A stretch of 5,261 nt of DNA, taken from JAVBMB01 sp031552995 (lineage in GTDB: Bacteria; Bacillota; Clostridia; Oscillospirales; Butyricicoccaceae). The DNA lies in assembly GCA_031552995.1 (NCBI GenBank), contig JAVBMB010000086.1, forward strand, positions 1-5,261, given 5' to 3'. Below the pieces are notes generated by a model that was not told the origin of the DNA, ran no database searches, and saw only the letters and a list, made by a program, of their open reading frames with translations. Within the stretch, counting starts at the first letter, position 1. Every line of letters starts with the position of its first letter. This document shows, one piece after another, positions 5,047-5,261 of this stretch. A program made the position numbers and the translations under genes.

Positions 5047-5261
5047 ATTGCAGAAATTATGAAATCGGCGACTTTGACCAGATGATATACAATATCAACG
5101 GTTCCCGGTATGGCGCATATATTACATTTGACATCATCGACCGCTATCTCGGTGAGTCTATGAATGCGAAGATATGCGCCCTGCTTCGACGCAGCTGCTT
5201 TTTGACGGCGAGCCTGTTTACTCGTGTAGTGGACACAAGGCAGGGCGTGGCGGCCTAATAC
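5047..5261 (+). other. possible partial or frameshifted coding region, unknown product
   Basis: I do not recognise this stretch. An open plus-strand frame (ATG candidates at 4965 and 5082, stop TAA at 5256-5258) contains a coding-like segment, NYEIGDFDQMIYNING then SRYGAYITFDIIDRYLGE, up to about 5155. After that this frame becomes basic and cysteine-rich. A different frame, open from 5156 to the window end, then reads like protein: RPASTQLLFDGEPVYSCSG (from 5177). This pattern suggests a -1 frame change near 5155-5175, either a mutation or assembly error in a decayed gene, or two overlapping fragments. No good SD precedes any ATG. The minus strand is also open from the edge to about 5024 using the same triplets, so the strand is not certain. 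Apart from this and the tRNA leader, 4853-5261 shows no gene. Confidence 0.25.

Overview
The window looks like a chromosomal segment of an anaerobic Firmicute of class Clostridia, perhaps an uncultured gut or sediment lineage with roughly balanced GC. This is inference. It rests on the tRNA set Arg-His-Gln-Lys with encoded CCA ends, strong SD sequences, sigma-A-type promoters, and a threonine synthase gene paired with a phosphoglycerate-mutase-like gene. Every confident gene is on the minus strand, so transcription runs from high to low coordinates.

Layout in transcription order. (1) 4853-5261 holds the tRNA promoter (TTGACG, 17 bp, TATAAT; 4952-4980), its leader, and a poorly resolved stretch next to the window edge. 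That stretch has coding-like segments in two different plus-strand frames but no gene I can name. (2) 4375-4852 is a tRNA operon: Arg(UCU), His(GUG), Gln(UUG), Lys(UUU). The leader and two of the three spacers fold into hairpins, and a classic intrinsic terminator follows at 4331-4371. (3) 4145-4330 is the thrC control region, with an extended -10 promoter and an 18-bp perfect palindrome in the 5' leader. (4) thrC (2651-4144) is followed after 4 bases by an alkaline-phosphatase-superfamily gene (1408-2646). The second gene resembles archaeal-type phosphoglycerate mutase but very likely supplies homoserine kinase activity. (5) 1272-1407 carries a separate promoter and a large leader hairpin. 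(6) A DUF819-family membrane protein (72-1271) starts with TTG. Positions 1-71 contain nothing I can call.

How the genes work together. The thrC pair would convert homoserine to O-phosphohomoserine (downstream gene) and then to threonine (ThrC), i.e. the last two steps of threonine synthesis with a non-GHMP kinase. The DUF819 protein has its own promoter. Because no clear terminator separates it from the thr pair, some readthrough is possible, but a link to threonine is only a guess.

The most notable non-standard signals are the DUF819 leader hairpin, the multi-hairpin domain between tRNA-Gln and tRNA-Lys, the palindrome in the thrC leader, and the frame switch near 5155-5175.
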